NCBI GenBank assembly: GCA_964390365.1
Contig: CAYMHW010000025.1
Span: 1-27,665, forward strand
Source: JALQTD01 sp964390365
Lineage (GTDB): Bacteria > Bacteroidota > Bacteroidia > Flavobacteriales_D > Sanyastnellaceae
Reading direction: 5' to 3'
DNA length: 27,665 nt
Positions within the stretch are counted from its first letter, which is position 1; each line of letters opens with the position of its first letter. Of this stretch, positions 17,775-25,240 are shown piece after piece. The position numbers were made by a program, and so were the translations under genes. Under the pieces are notes generated by a model. It was not told the DNA's origin. It did not search any database and worked only from the letters and a program-made list of their open reading frames with translations.

Positions 17775-18932
17775 TCAATACCGCGCCAGCTCAGGGTTTA
17801 CGGCCGCTTGCCACGCGAGGATGCCCCCTTTGAGGTTGTGCAAATTCGCGTAGCCGTGTTGCGATTCGAGCAGGGCGATGGCCCGCGCACTGCGCACCCC
17901 GGATCGGCAATGCACCACGACCGGCAAGTCGCGCGGAATGCGGTGGAGGCTCTCGCTCACGGTGTCGAGCGGCACGAGTTCCCCGCCGATGTTCGCAATC
18001 GCGTATTCGTAGGGTTCGCGCACGTCAATCACCACGTGCGCCTTGCCTTCCGCTTGCCATTGGGCCAAATCCTCCGCCGTCACTTCCCGCGAAACCACCG
18101 CTTCTTCCACCGGCGCCCCCACCCCGCAAAATTCCTCGTAGTGGATGAGGTCGGTTTGGGTCGGGTGCTCTCCGGTGAGCGGATTGCTCGGTTGTTTGCG
18201 GATTTTCACGGTGCGGGTGGTGAAGGTGGTGGCGTCGAACAGGAACAGCCGACCGATGAGGGGCTCGCCCACGCCACTCAGCACCTTGATGACTTCGAGC
18301 GCTTGGAGCGAGCCGAGGATGCCCGGCAACACCCCGAGCACACCGCCCTCGGCACACGATGGAACAAGCCCGGGAGGTGGGGGGCTGGGGAACAGGTCGC
18401 GGTAGTTGGGACCGCGCTCCCCGTCGCCGGTCGGCGCATTGAACACCGAACATTGCCCCTCGAACCGGTAAATCGACGCGTAGACGTTCACCTTGCCCTC
18501 CAGCACGCACGCGTCGTTCACGAGGTAGCGCGTCGGGAAGTTGTCGGTGCCGTCGGCCACAACATCGTATCGTCGCACGAGTTCGCGGGCGTTCTCCCGC
18601 GTGAATTGCACATCGTGCACTTCGATTTCAATGTGCGGGTTGAGGGCGCGGAGTCGGGTGGCCGCGGCTTCGGCTTTGGGGGTGCCGACGTCGTCCACCG
18701 TGAACAGCACCTGCCGTTGGAGGTTCGAGTCGTCCACGCGGTCGAAGTCCACCACGCCAATGCGCCCGACCCCGGCCGCTGCGAGGTACAGCAGCAGCGG
18801 GCTGCCGAGTCCTCCTGAACCGATGACGAGCACCGATCCTTGCTTCAGTTTGCGCTGCCCTTCGATGTTGAATTCGGGCAGGATGAGGTGGCGGCTGTAC
18901 CGCTCAAGTTCGGCCTTGCTGAACGGATTCAT
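17775..18932 (-). CDS. moeZ: MoeB/MoeZ-type adenylyltransferase with C-terminal rhodanese domain (sulfur-carrier activating enzyme)
   Basis: Encodes 385 residues. The ThiF/MoeB domain (1-250) has GSGGLGS (38-44), DDSNLQRQ and DGTDN (Asp130). The rhodanese domain (about 285-385) has HCRSGVRS with catalytic Cys342. The enzyme adenylates the C-terminal Gly of a ThiS/MoaD-like carrier and converts it to a thiocarboxylate, here presumably CysO, encoded immediately upstream with a 4-base overlap. Both zinc CxxC pairs expected in MoeB/MOCS3 are absent: the CYRC position reads NYRD (176-179) and the CPVCG region reads SNPLTG (249-254). Cys193 in PSCAEGG is kept. A role in molybdopterin or thiamin synthesis is also possible, but the cysM-mec-cysO context favours cysteine synthesis. 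Confidence 0.92.
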   Translation of the reverse strand: MNPFSKAELERYSRHLILPEFNIEGQRKLKQGSVLVIGSGGLGSPLLLYLAAAGVGRIGVVDFDRVDDSNLQRQVLFTVDDVGTPKAEAAATRLRALNPHIEIEVHDVQFTRENARELVRRYDVVADGTDNFPTRYLVNDACVLEGKVNVYASIYRFEGQCSVFNAPTGDGERGPNYRDLFPSPPPPGLVPSCAEGGVLGVLPGILGSLQALEVIKVLSGVGEPLIGRLFLFDATTFTTRTVKIRKQPSNPLTGEHPTQTDLIHYEEFCGVGAPVEEAVVSREVTAEDLAQWQAEGKAHVVIDVREPYEYAIANIGGELVPLDTVSESLHRIPRDLPVVVHCRSGVRSARAIALLESQHGYANLHNLKGGILAWQAAVNPELARY

Positions 18933-19216
18933 GACGGATCGGATGTGCCGCCGGCAATGGCGGGGATGATGCTCACTTCGGTGCTGGTTTCCAAGGCGGT
19001 GGACACGCCGTCTAGCGCCTCGATGTCTTCATCGCCTACGTAAACGCGGATGAAGTGGCGCAGCGTGCCTTCGCCGTCGAACAGGTGCGGCTGCAGGCCG
19101 GGGTGCGCTGCGGCAAGGGCTTGGAGCAGGGCGTCAACGGTGGGGGTGTCGGCGCTGAAGGTTGCGGCTCCGCCGGTGAACTTGCGGAGCGGGGTGGGGA
19201 TGATGAGGTTAGCCAT
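18929..19216 (-). CDS. cysO: CysO-like ubiquitin-fold sulfur carrier (ThiS/MoaD family)
   Basis: A 95-residue beta-grasp carrier. 'LRKFTGGAATF', the middle 'FIRVYVGDEDI' and the acidic loop before VSIIPAIAGG are typical of CysO/MoaD-like carriers. The di-glycine is followed by five more residues (TSDPS), so the visible product is a precursor that would need trimming to expose Gly-Gly. The start ATG at 19216 overlaps the end of mec by 8 bases, and its stop overlaps the moeZ start (ATGA). As a thiocarboxylate it would donate sulfur to a CysM-bound aminoacrylate, giving CysO-Cys. Confidence 0.9.
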   Translation of the reverse strand: MANLIIPTPLRKFTGGAATFSADTPTVDALLQALAAAHPGLQPHLFDGEGTLRHFIRVYVGDEDIEALDGVSTALETSTEVSIIPAIAGGTSDPS

Positions 19217-19643
19217 GGGATGGAGTTTGAATGGGTTCTTCGAAAAAACGTCCGGCCTCGTTGAGCTGCCAAGAGCGCACGCGTTCGACGTGGCCGGGAT
19301 ACGTCGAGGCGATGAGGTACGAGAAGAAGGGCAGGGCCACGCGCAGGTCGTGGATGCTGGGAACGGCGGGGTGCCGCGGGTGGCTGTGGTAGATGCCAAG
19401 CAATTGGGTCCCCGTGGCGAGGGCGTGGCGTTCGGCCCGCAGGTAATCCCGCTGATCGATGGCAAATCGCCGCCGCTGGTCGCCGGTTTGGGCGTTTTCC
19501 ACGGGCAGTGCCTCGGTGAAGTGCCGTCCTTGATCGGTCTCGTGACCAAACAAAAACCCACAGCACTCGTTCGGAAAGGCCCGCAGCGCCTCGGCTTCCA
19601 CCACCGCCCACGGCCCGCGATCAAAGGTCAGGATGTCGTTCAT
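19209..19643 (-). CDS. mec: Mec-like JAMM/MPN+ zinc peptidase (releases Cys from CysO-Cys)
   Basis: A 144-residue JAB/MPN protein. The JAMM signature is complete: Glu26 in PNECCGFLFG, and His86-Ser-His88 followed by Ser96 and Asp99 (HSHPRHPAVPSIHD), which bind Zn. In Mycobacterium the homologue Mec+ hydrolyses CysO-Cys to free cysteine and CysO. Here it may also trim the five-residue tail of the CysO precursor. Start ATG 19643 overlaps the cysM stop (ATGA). The usual length is 140-150 residues. Confidence 0.92.
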   Translation of the reverse strand: MNDILTFDRGPWAVVEAEALRAFPNECCGFLFGHETDQGRHFTEALPVENAQTGDQRRRFAIDQRDYLRAERHALATGTQLLGIYHSHPRHPAVPSIHDLRVALPFFSYLIASTYPGHVERVRSWQLNEAGRFFEEPIQTPSHG

Positions 19644-20566
19644 GCGAGTCGGCTTAAGGTGTCGTGGTACTTGCTGGCGTCGTCGGCGAACACCGTCACC
19701 ACCACGCCCGATTCGAGTTCCTCTGCCAAGGCGACGGCGCCGGCGAGGTTTGCGGCAGCGCTGGGCGAGAGCAGCAGCCCTTCTTCCCGCGCGGCACGGC
19801 GCATCATCGCATACGCATCGTCCGTGGAAACGGCGCGCGTGGCATCGGCCAAACCCGCATCGAAGATGCCCGGCACCCGCGCCGTTTCGAGGTGTTTCCA
19901 CCCTTCGAGTCCGTGGAGCGCCGTCTCCGGCTGCAGGGCGATGCACTGCACGTCGGCATTCCGCGCCTTCAGCCCGCGGGTCGTGCCGGTGAAGGTGCCG
20001 GTGGTGCCCAGGCCGGCGATGAAGTGGGTGATGCGGCCTTGGGTTTGGCCCCAAATCTCCGGAGCGGTCGTCCGCACGTGCGCCTGCCAATTCGCATCGT
20101 TGCTGTACTGATCGAGGTAAGCGTACCGATTCGGGTGCCGGCGAACCAACTCCCGCGCAGCGTCTTGCGCCCCCTCCGTCGCCTCGAACGGACTGGTGAA
20201 GACCAACTCCGCCCCCAGCCACTCCAGGATGCGCTTCCGTTCCGGCGAGGCGTTTTCCGGCATGCACAACGTAAGGGGAATCCCGGCCGCCGCACAAAAC
20301 GTGGCATAGGCGATGCCGGTGTTCCCGCTCGTGGCGTCGAGCACGCGCCGCCCGCCGAGCTGAGTGGCAGCCGATTGCAGGATGGAAAACGCGGCGCGCG
20401 ACTTGATGCTGCCGCCGAGCTGCTGCCATTCGGCCTTCGCGTAAACCGCGACCCCGGCATGGGGCTCGAGCCGCTGCAAGCGCAACAACGGGGTGGCACC
20501 CACGTGGGGGGCCAAGGCGTTCAAACGCTCCGCCAGGGCGGAGGGGGGAGGAGGGGAGAAGGACAT
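19640..20566 (-). CDS. cysM: CysM-type PLP-dependent cysteine synthase (sulfur-carrier dependent by context)
   Basis: Encodes 308 residues. The PLP lysine is Lys55 in GGSIKSRAAF. The substrate loop is TSGNTG (79-84), and the phosphate-binding loop is GLGTTGTFTG. It makes an aminoacrylate from an activated serine and adds sulfur. The downstream mec-cysO-moeZ genes indicate protein-thiocarboxylate as sulfur donor, as for mycobacterial CysM. Whether the substrate is O-acetylserine or O-phosphoserine cannot be read from sequence alone. ATG 20566 is chosen because the in-frame extension to 20626 would run through the terminator hairpin at 20588-20615, whose T-run ends 21 bases before this start. 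Confidence 0.92.
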   Translation of the reverse strand: MSFSPPPPSALAERLNALAPHVGATPLLRLQRLEPHAGVAVYAKAEWQQLGGSIKSRAAFSILQSAATQLGGRRVLDATSGNTGIAYATFCAAAGIPLTLCMPENASPERKRILEWLGAELVFTSPFEATEGAQDAARELVRRHPNRYAYLDQYSNDANWQAHVRTTAPEIWGQTQGRITHFIAGLGTTGTFTGTTRGLKARNADVQCIALQPETALHGLEGWKHLETARVPGIFDAGLADATRAVSTDDAYAMMRRAAREEGLLLSPSAAANLAGAVALAEELESGVVVTVFADDASKYHDTLSRLA

Positions 20567-20587
20567 GAAAGGGAAGTTTGAGGCAAC

Positions 20588-20615
20588 AAAAAAGGCCCGC
20601 ACAATCGTGGGGCCT
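20588..20615 (-). terminator. Intrinsic terminator in the cysM leader (candidate attenuator)
   Basis: On the minus strand, AGGCCCCAC-GATT-GTGCGGGCCT (one bulged C) is followed by a run of T. It lies between a Cys-rich leader ORF and the cysM start. It could be a regulated attenuator of the cysteine operon or simply the end of the rodA transcript 190 bases upstream; the leader ORF favours the first. Confidence 0.8.
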
Positions 20616-20653
20616 GGGCAATTCATTCTGCGGCGGTCAAGCGCCGACCGGGG

Positions 20654-20746
20654 TCAACACCATCCATGCACGCGCAGCGCATTGCATCCGGGTCCCATCG
20701 GGGCCGGGGTACAACACATACAGCAACATGCGAGGTGCGTCTTCAT
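20654..20746 (-). CDS. Putative 30-residue poly-Cys leader peptide upstream of cysM
   Basis: ATG at 20746, TGA at 20656-20654. The peptide begins MKTHLA and continues CCCMCC (codons TGT TGC TGT ATG TGT TGT), with seven Cys in 30 residues. Four of the five clustered codons are TGT, whereas the long Cys-rich protein in this window uses mostly TGC. The ORF ends 38 bases before a terminator that precedes cysM. Leader peptides rich in the regulated amino acid are classical for attenuation (his, trp), and poly-Cys upstream ORFs are known in mycobacteria. A promoter-like element would place the transcript start at about the ATG, making the ORF leaderless. The coding status is inferred, with no conservation data. 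Confidence 0.5.
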   Translation of the reverse strand: MKTHLACCCMCCTPAPMGPGCNALRVHGWC

Positions 20747-20751
20747 GAACC

Positions 20752-20782
20752 CCAATTTACTGCATTCATCGATGCAAAGCAA
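20752..20782 (-). promoter_or_regulatory. Candidate promoter of the cysM leader
   Basis: On the minus strand, a TTG (20782-20780) and TAAATTGG (20759-20752, one mismatch from TAnnTTTG) are separated by 20 bases, within the Bacteroidota -33/-7 spacing. The expected start is near 20746, the first base of the leader-peptide ATG. Confidence 0.4.
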
Positions 20783-20803
20783 GCCCCCGTCATCCAATTT
20801 CCC

Positions 20804-22126
20804 TCACCGAAGGACCGTAAACCGTTCAGCATCAAGCCGCAATAAGATGAAAATCAACACCGTGAATCCCATCAGCGAGGAGCCACCGTAGCTGAAAAGC
20901 GGCAGCGGAATGCCGATGACGGGCGCCAAACCGAGCACCATCCCGACGTTGATGAGCACGTGCATGAACAGGACGCTCGCCACCCCGTAGCCGTAGACGC
21001 GGGTGAAGTTCGAGCGCTGCCGTTCCGCGAGGAACAGGAGGCGGAGCAGGAGGGTGAGGTAGAGCAGGATGACGGCGGTGGACCCGAGGAAGCCCCATTC
21101 TTCGCCCACCGTACAGAAGATGAAGTCGGTTTCTTGCTCTGGAACGAAGGCGTAGGCGGTCATCGGGCCGTTCATGTAGCCTTTTCCGGCCAAACCGCCG
21201 GAGCCGATGGCCGCCTTCGCGTGCCGGATGTTGTAGTCCGCGTCCGGGTTGCCGACGTCGAGCCCGAAGAGCACGTGGATGCGCTCGCGCTGGTGTTTGG
21301 CCAGCACGTTTTCCAGGCCAAATTGCATCCCCCCGCTGAACACCAACGCCCCCAAAATCGCCACCACGCCGATGCGCCGCAACCGCTTGCGCTCCCGCGG
21401 CAAGCTCGACTGCACGAGCAACCACAGCACGAGCCCGCCGCCCACCGCGAGCACCGCCCACAGCACGTACACCCCGGTGGCCGGCCCGAAGAACGGGTAG
21501 TCGATCGTGCCGGCCCCCGTCAAGATGGTCGCCACTGCCACCACCAACCCCGCGAACGCCACCACGAGCACGTTGCCGCTCAGCCCCTCCCGGTACAACG
21601 CGAACACGAAGCCGCCGAACACCAAGACCGTCCCCGCGTCCGGCTGCAACAGCACCAACCCAGCTGGGATGCCGACGATGGCAATGGACTGCAACCGCGT
21701 TTTCAGGTCGCGGAGCTTGCCGTCGCCCCGGCTGAGGAGCCACGCGAGCATCAGGGCGGTGGTGGATTTGGCAAATTCCGAAGGCTGCAAACTGAAGCTA
21801 CCGAATGCGAACCACGAACGCGCGCCGCCGATGACCTTGCCGAAGACCAGCACGGCCGCGAGCATCACCAGCATGCCGAGGTAACTCAGGATGGAAATGC
21901 GGACGAAGAATTCACCCTCGATGTTCAGCACCAAGAACGCAATGAGCGTGCACACGCCGATCCAAAGCAGCTGCTTCCCGCCCTTGCCGTCGAACGCCAG
22001 CCAATCCACCGCTTCGGAACCCGCCGTGGCGCTCGTGATGTTCAGCCAACCGAGCACGGCGATGGCGGCCACGAGGAACATCGTGAACCAATCGAGCCGG
22101 TTGCGGATTTGCTCGCGGCGGCTCAT
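20804..22126 (-). CDS. rodA: RodA, SEDS-family peptidoglycan glycosyltransferase of the elongasome
   Basis: Encodes 440 residues with about 10-12 transmembrane segments. SEDS hallmarks are GGARSWFAFGSFSLQPSEF near the first third, a long extracytoplasmic loop with 'YNIRHAKAAIGSGGLAGKGY', VPEQETDFIFCTVGEEWGF and the C-terminal 'IGIPLPLFSYGGSSLMG'. It polymerises lipid II together with PBP2 for lateral wall growth. ATG 22126 overlaps the mrdA stop (ATGA), and RodA ends the operon. The family is usually 370-420 residues, so this one is slightly long, mostly in the middle loop (about 215-265). Confidence 0.97.
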   Translation of the reverse strand: MSRREQIRNRLDWFTMFLVAAIAVLGWLNITSATAGSEAVDWLAFDGKGGKQLLWIGVCTLIAFLVLNIEGEFFVRISILSYLGMLVMLAAVLVFGKVIGGARSWFAFGSFSLQPSEFAKSTTALMLAWLLSRGDGKLRDLKTRLQSIAIVGIPAGLVLLQPDAGTVLVFGGFVFALYREGLSGNVLVVAFAGLVVAVATILTGAGTIDYPFFGPATGVYVLWAVLAVGGGLVLWLLVQSSLPRERKRLRRIGVVAILGALVFSGGMQFGLENVLAKHQRERIHVLFGLDVGNPDADYNIRHAKAAIGSGGLAGKGYMNGPMTAYAFVPEQETDFIFCTVGEEWGFLGSTAVILLYLTLLLRLLFLAERQRSNFTRVYGYGVASVLFMHVLINVGMVLGLAPVIGIPLPLFSYGGSSLMGFTVLIFILLRLDAERFTVLR

Positions 22127-23940
22127 GGCGTTTCAGGGAAGGGGTAGCGCGCCGCGAGGATGCGGGCTTCGCGCGCGGGGTTCGACAGGGAATCGGCCAA
22201 ATACGATTCAATCAACTGCGCCGCAATCGGTGCCGCCCACGAACCGCCCGACCCCGCGTTCTCGACGTAGACGCTGAGGGCGATTTGCGGGTTGTCCTTC
22301 GGGGCAAAGGCCATGAACACGCTGTGCTCGAGCGCGTCGATGTTTTGGACGGTGCCGGTTTTTCCGCAGATGGTGATGCCCGGGGTGCGGGCCCGTCGGC
22401 CGGTTCCGCCTTCGCCTTCCACGACCTGCTGCATGGCGGAAATCACGGGGTCGAACAGACTGGCGTCCACACCCGTCCGGACGAGGGAGTCCACCCCAGC
22501 GGGTTTGCCGCGACCGCCCACATCGCGCACGGCGTGGGGCGTTCGGTACCATCCCCGGTTGGCAATCGTGGCGGCGAGGTTGGCCATCTGGAGTGGCGTC
22601 GTCAGCAATTCCCCTTCCCCGATGGCGATGGAATAAATGGTCGAAAACGCCCAACTCCGACGCCCGTAGATCCCGTTGTAGTAGGTCGTGTCCGGCACCA
22701 ACCCCGCCAGCACCCCCGGCAACTGCCCGCCCAAATCCGTGCCGAACCCAAACCGCTTGATGCGCTCCGACCAATTCCCCAATCCCAGCGCCGCATCTTC
22801 GAACAGGTTGCTCGATCGCCGAGCCTGAACCATCCGCTTCATGACCTCGTGGAAGTACGGATTGCACGAATGCACGATGGCCTCCGAAAGGTTGTCGTAA
22901 CTGTGCGGGCCGTGGCAGCCGATGACGTTCCGATCGCACGGGATGCGGGTGGTGGTCTGGATGGCGCCTTCGTCGAGCGCGATGAGTCCTTGCACCATTT
23001 TGAAGATGGAGCCCGGGCGGTAGGTTCCGCGTAGGGCCCGGTTGTAGAGCGGTTGTCCGGGGTTGTGCAGCAGGCTGTCGTAGTTCGCGCCGCGCTGGGG
23101 TCCGATGAGGAGGTCGGGGTCGTAGGTGGGGGCGCTGACGAGGGCCAAAACCTCTCCCGTCGCCGGCTCAATGGCCACCACACTGCCCCGCTTGCCCGCC
23201 ATCAACTGCTCAGCATACGCCTGCAAATCGCGGTCCAAGGTTAGCGTCAGGTCCGCACCCGCCACCGCGAGGGTGTCGCGCCGCCCGCCTTCGAGCGGAA
23301 CCCGGTAGTTGTTCCGGACGTCCACCAAATGGTACCGGACGCCCTTGCGCCCCCGAAGTTCCCGCTCGTATTTCGATTCCAGGCCAGACTTGCCCTTGTA
23401 GTCTCCGAGCCGGTAGAAGGCGTCGTTCTTCAAGTCCTCGGCATTCGTTTCCCCGAAGCTGCCGATGAGCTGGGAGGCGAGGCCTGCTTGGTTCGAACGC
23501 ACGGCCCGCGTGCGCACCCGGACGCCGGGAAACCGCCACAGTTCGCCGCTGATTCGGGCGTATTCGGCCGCGGGCAATTGGCGGACGATGATGGAAGGCC
23601 GGTAAGAAGCGTATGCGTCGGCCTTCGCGAAGGCGGCTTCAAGGGCAGTGCGTTCCCATCCGAGGAGCGCGGCAAACGCGGTGGTGTCCATGCCTTCTCT
23701 CGCCAGTCGCGGCGTGTAAAGGAGGTCGTAGCTCGCTTGGTTCGTGACCAACAAGTGCCCGTTCCGGTCGTAAATCAGTCCCCGCGCTGCATCGAGCGTT
23801 TCCCGCGATTCCGTCAATCGGGCGGCGTAGTCCGTCCACTCGGGACTGCCCAGTTGCAACTGGGCGAGCCGCCCGATGAAGACCACTGCAATGAAGGCGA
23901 ACAACCCCCCGACGACCCACATCCGCTCCTTCAAGTTCAT
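22123..23940 (-). CDS. mrdA: Penicillin-binding protein 2 (elongasome transpeptidase)
   Basis: Encodes 605 residues: one N-terminal membrane anchor (about 8-26), a pedestal/dimerisation domain including 'RGLIYDRNGHLLVTN', and a transpeptidase domain with active-site Ser311 in GSIFK, an S-x-N-type motif (HSCNPYF) and KTG at Lys527 (CGKTGTVQN). It cross-links peptidoglycan with RodA during rod elongation. The ATG at 23940 overlaps the mreD stop by 4 bases; an in-frame extension further upstream only covers mreD in another frame. The length fits the family (about 600-650). Confidence 0.97.
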   Translation of the reverse strand: MNLKERMWVVGGLFAFIAVVFIGRLAQLQLGSPEWTDYAARLTESRETLDAARGLIYDRNGHLLVTNQASYDLLYTPRLAREGMDTTAFAALLGWERTALEAAFAKADAYASYRPSIIVRQLPAAEYARISGELWRFPGVRVRTRAVRSNQAGLASQLIGSFGETNAEDLKNDAFYRLGDYKGKSGLESKYERELRGRKGVRYHLVDVRNNYRVPLEGGRRDTLAVAGADLTLTLDRDLQAYAEQLMAGKRGSVVAIEPATGEVLALVSAPTYDPDLLIGPQRGANYDSLLHNPGQPLYNRALRGTYRPGSIFKMVQGLIALDEGAIQTTTRIPCDRNVIGCHGPHSYDNLSEAIVHSCNPYFHEVMKRMVQARRSSNLFEDAALGLGNWSERIKRFGFGTDLGGQLPGVLAGLVPDTTYYNGIYGRRSWAFSTIYSIAIGEGELLTTPLQMANLAATIANRGWYRTPHAVRDVGGRGKPAGVDSLVRTGVDASLFDPVISAMQQVVEGEGGTGRRARTPGITICGKTGTVQNIDALEHSVFMAFAPKDNPQIALSVYVENAGSGGSWAAPIAAQLIESYLADSLSNPAREARILAARYPFPETP

Positions 23941-24455
23941 CGGCGGCGGGCGTTGCGCATGAACAGGGTCCGCACGATGACGATGAGTGCGGTGGTGGCG
24001 AGTGCGGAGGTGACGGCTTGGCCCATCCCTTGCAGCACCAATCCCCAGCGCCCCGCTTCGAGCGCGAACAACCACACGGCATGGCCCACCACGATCAAGA
24101 ACGTGTACGTCAGCCACCACAGCCACCCCAGCGTTTGCGGCCCCACTTCGGCATCGGCCTCATACCCTTCGCGCGGAGCCAACAACCGAGCGATCAACGG
24201 CTGCAGCCCACCGCTCACCAGACCTGCCGCCGTGAAGAGTCCACCACCCAAATTCAGCAAGTCCACGCCCACGCCCATCAACCCGCCCAGCAGCAAGTAC
24301 GTCACCGGCCGCATTCGCAGGGGCAGCAGCACGAGGCCGTAGAGGTGAAACAGGGGCGTCACCCAACCGTCGAGCACCACCAAATGATGGAAAATCCAGG
24401 CTTGTGCGAGCAGGGCCAGCACCCAGCGCAAGGCGGTTTGGAGGGGTCCTTCCAT
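23937..24455 (-). CDS. mreD: MreD rod-shape membrane protein
   Basis: A 172-residue, very hydrophobic protein with about five to six predicted helices. Sequence conservation in MreD is low, so the call rests on size, topology and its position between mreC and mrdA. The mreC stop TGA shares a base with this ATG (TGATG at 24457-24453). A GTG one codon upstream is possible but less likely. Confidence 0.9.
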   Translation of the reverse strand: MEGPLQTALRWVLALLAQAWIFHHLVVLDGWVTPLFHLYGLVLLPLRMRPVTYLLLGGLMGVGVDLLNLGGGLFTAAGLVSGGLQPLIARLLAPREGYEADAEVGPQTLGWLWWLTYTFLIVVGHAVWLFALEAGRWGLVLQGMGQAVTSALATTALIVIVRTLFMRNARRR

Positions 24456-25225
24456 CACTCCGGGGTTTCGGTTTGGGTGAAGGTGGGCCAGTTGGGGCCG
24501 TGCAACAGTTCCACGTAGCGCAAGGTGCTGAAGTCCACGGCCCAGTTGAGCTCGACGGTCAGGAATTCATCCGAGGGGTTTTGGGTCACGCGCTTGACGA
24601 TGCCGAGGGGCAGGTCCGCGGGGAAGACGCCTTGGAAGCCGGTGCTGAAGACCGTGTCGCCGACGGCGATGGTCGCCGAGCGGGGGACGTCTTGCATTTG
24701 GCCTGCTGCCACGTCGATTCCCGGCCAAACCACCCGCCCGATGACCCCAGAGCGCCCTGCGCGACCGCTCCATTCCAACTCGGTGTTCACGAGCGGCAAC
24801 CCCAAGGCGTAATGCTCGGCGGTCTCAACGATTCGGCCCACTACGCCACGGGCCGACACCACACCATCACCGACCCGAACGCTGTCTGCAGCCCCGCGGT
24901 TCACCATGAACCAATTGGCGGAACGCGCGAGGGTCATTTGGACCACTTCCCCTCCCCGGCCACTCGCCGCAGACCCCCGATTCAAGAGGCCGCGCAGCGC
25001 CGCATTTTCCGCAACCAACAACGCATTGGCTTCATTCAAATCCCGGATGCGCGCCACCTCCATCAGCTGCTCATTCCAGGCCCCCGTCCAACGCAGGCTC
25101 CACTGGACCCAAACCCCACGCGGGTGCCCATGCGAACGCGTGACCCACGTCAGGGCGAGCACTTGCAGCACGAGGAACAGGAGGAACACGTGGTTCCGGA
25201 GGAGCAGTTGCCAAAGGTTGCGCAT
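24455..25225 (-). CDS. mreC: MreC rod-shape-determining periplasmic scaffold
   Basis: Encodes 256 residues with an N-terminal membrane anchor (about 10-28), a coiled-coil-like stretch (about 52-82: 'ARIRDLNEANALLVAENAAL') and a beta-rich C-terminal domain with 'RGVVGRIVETAEHYALGLPLVN' and 'STGFQGVFPADLPLGIV', matching MreC. It links MreB filaments to PBP2/RodA. It starts 15 bases after mreB. Confidence 0.96.
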   Translation of the reverse strand: MRNLWQLLLRNHVFLLFLVLQVLALTWVTRSHGHPRGVWVQWSLRWTGAWNEQLMEVARIRDLNEANALLVAENAALRGLLNRGSAASGRGGEVVQMTLARSANWFMVNRGAADSVRVGDGVVSARGVVGRIVETAEHYALGLPLVNTELEWSGRAGRSGVIGRVVWPGIDVAAGQMQDVPRSATIAVGDTVFSTGFQGVFPADLPLGIVKRVTQNPSDEFLTVELNWAVDFSTLRYVELLHGPNWPTFTQTETPE

Positions 25226-25240
25226 GCCGCGAATCAGGGA

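Noticed and set aside
16345..17853. A 502-codon plus-strand frame opposite the MBOAT and DltD-like genes
   Set aside because: It is Pro/His/Arg-rich, crosses two terminators and the 77-bp repeats, and is explained as an antisense shadow.
20747..20803. A 16-codon ORF just upstream of the poly-Cys leader (starting near 20790 on the minus strand)
   Set aside because: It overlaps the predicted promoter, has ordinary composition and would not be transcribed from it.
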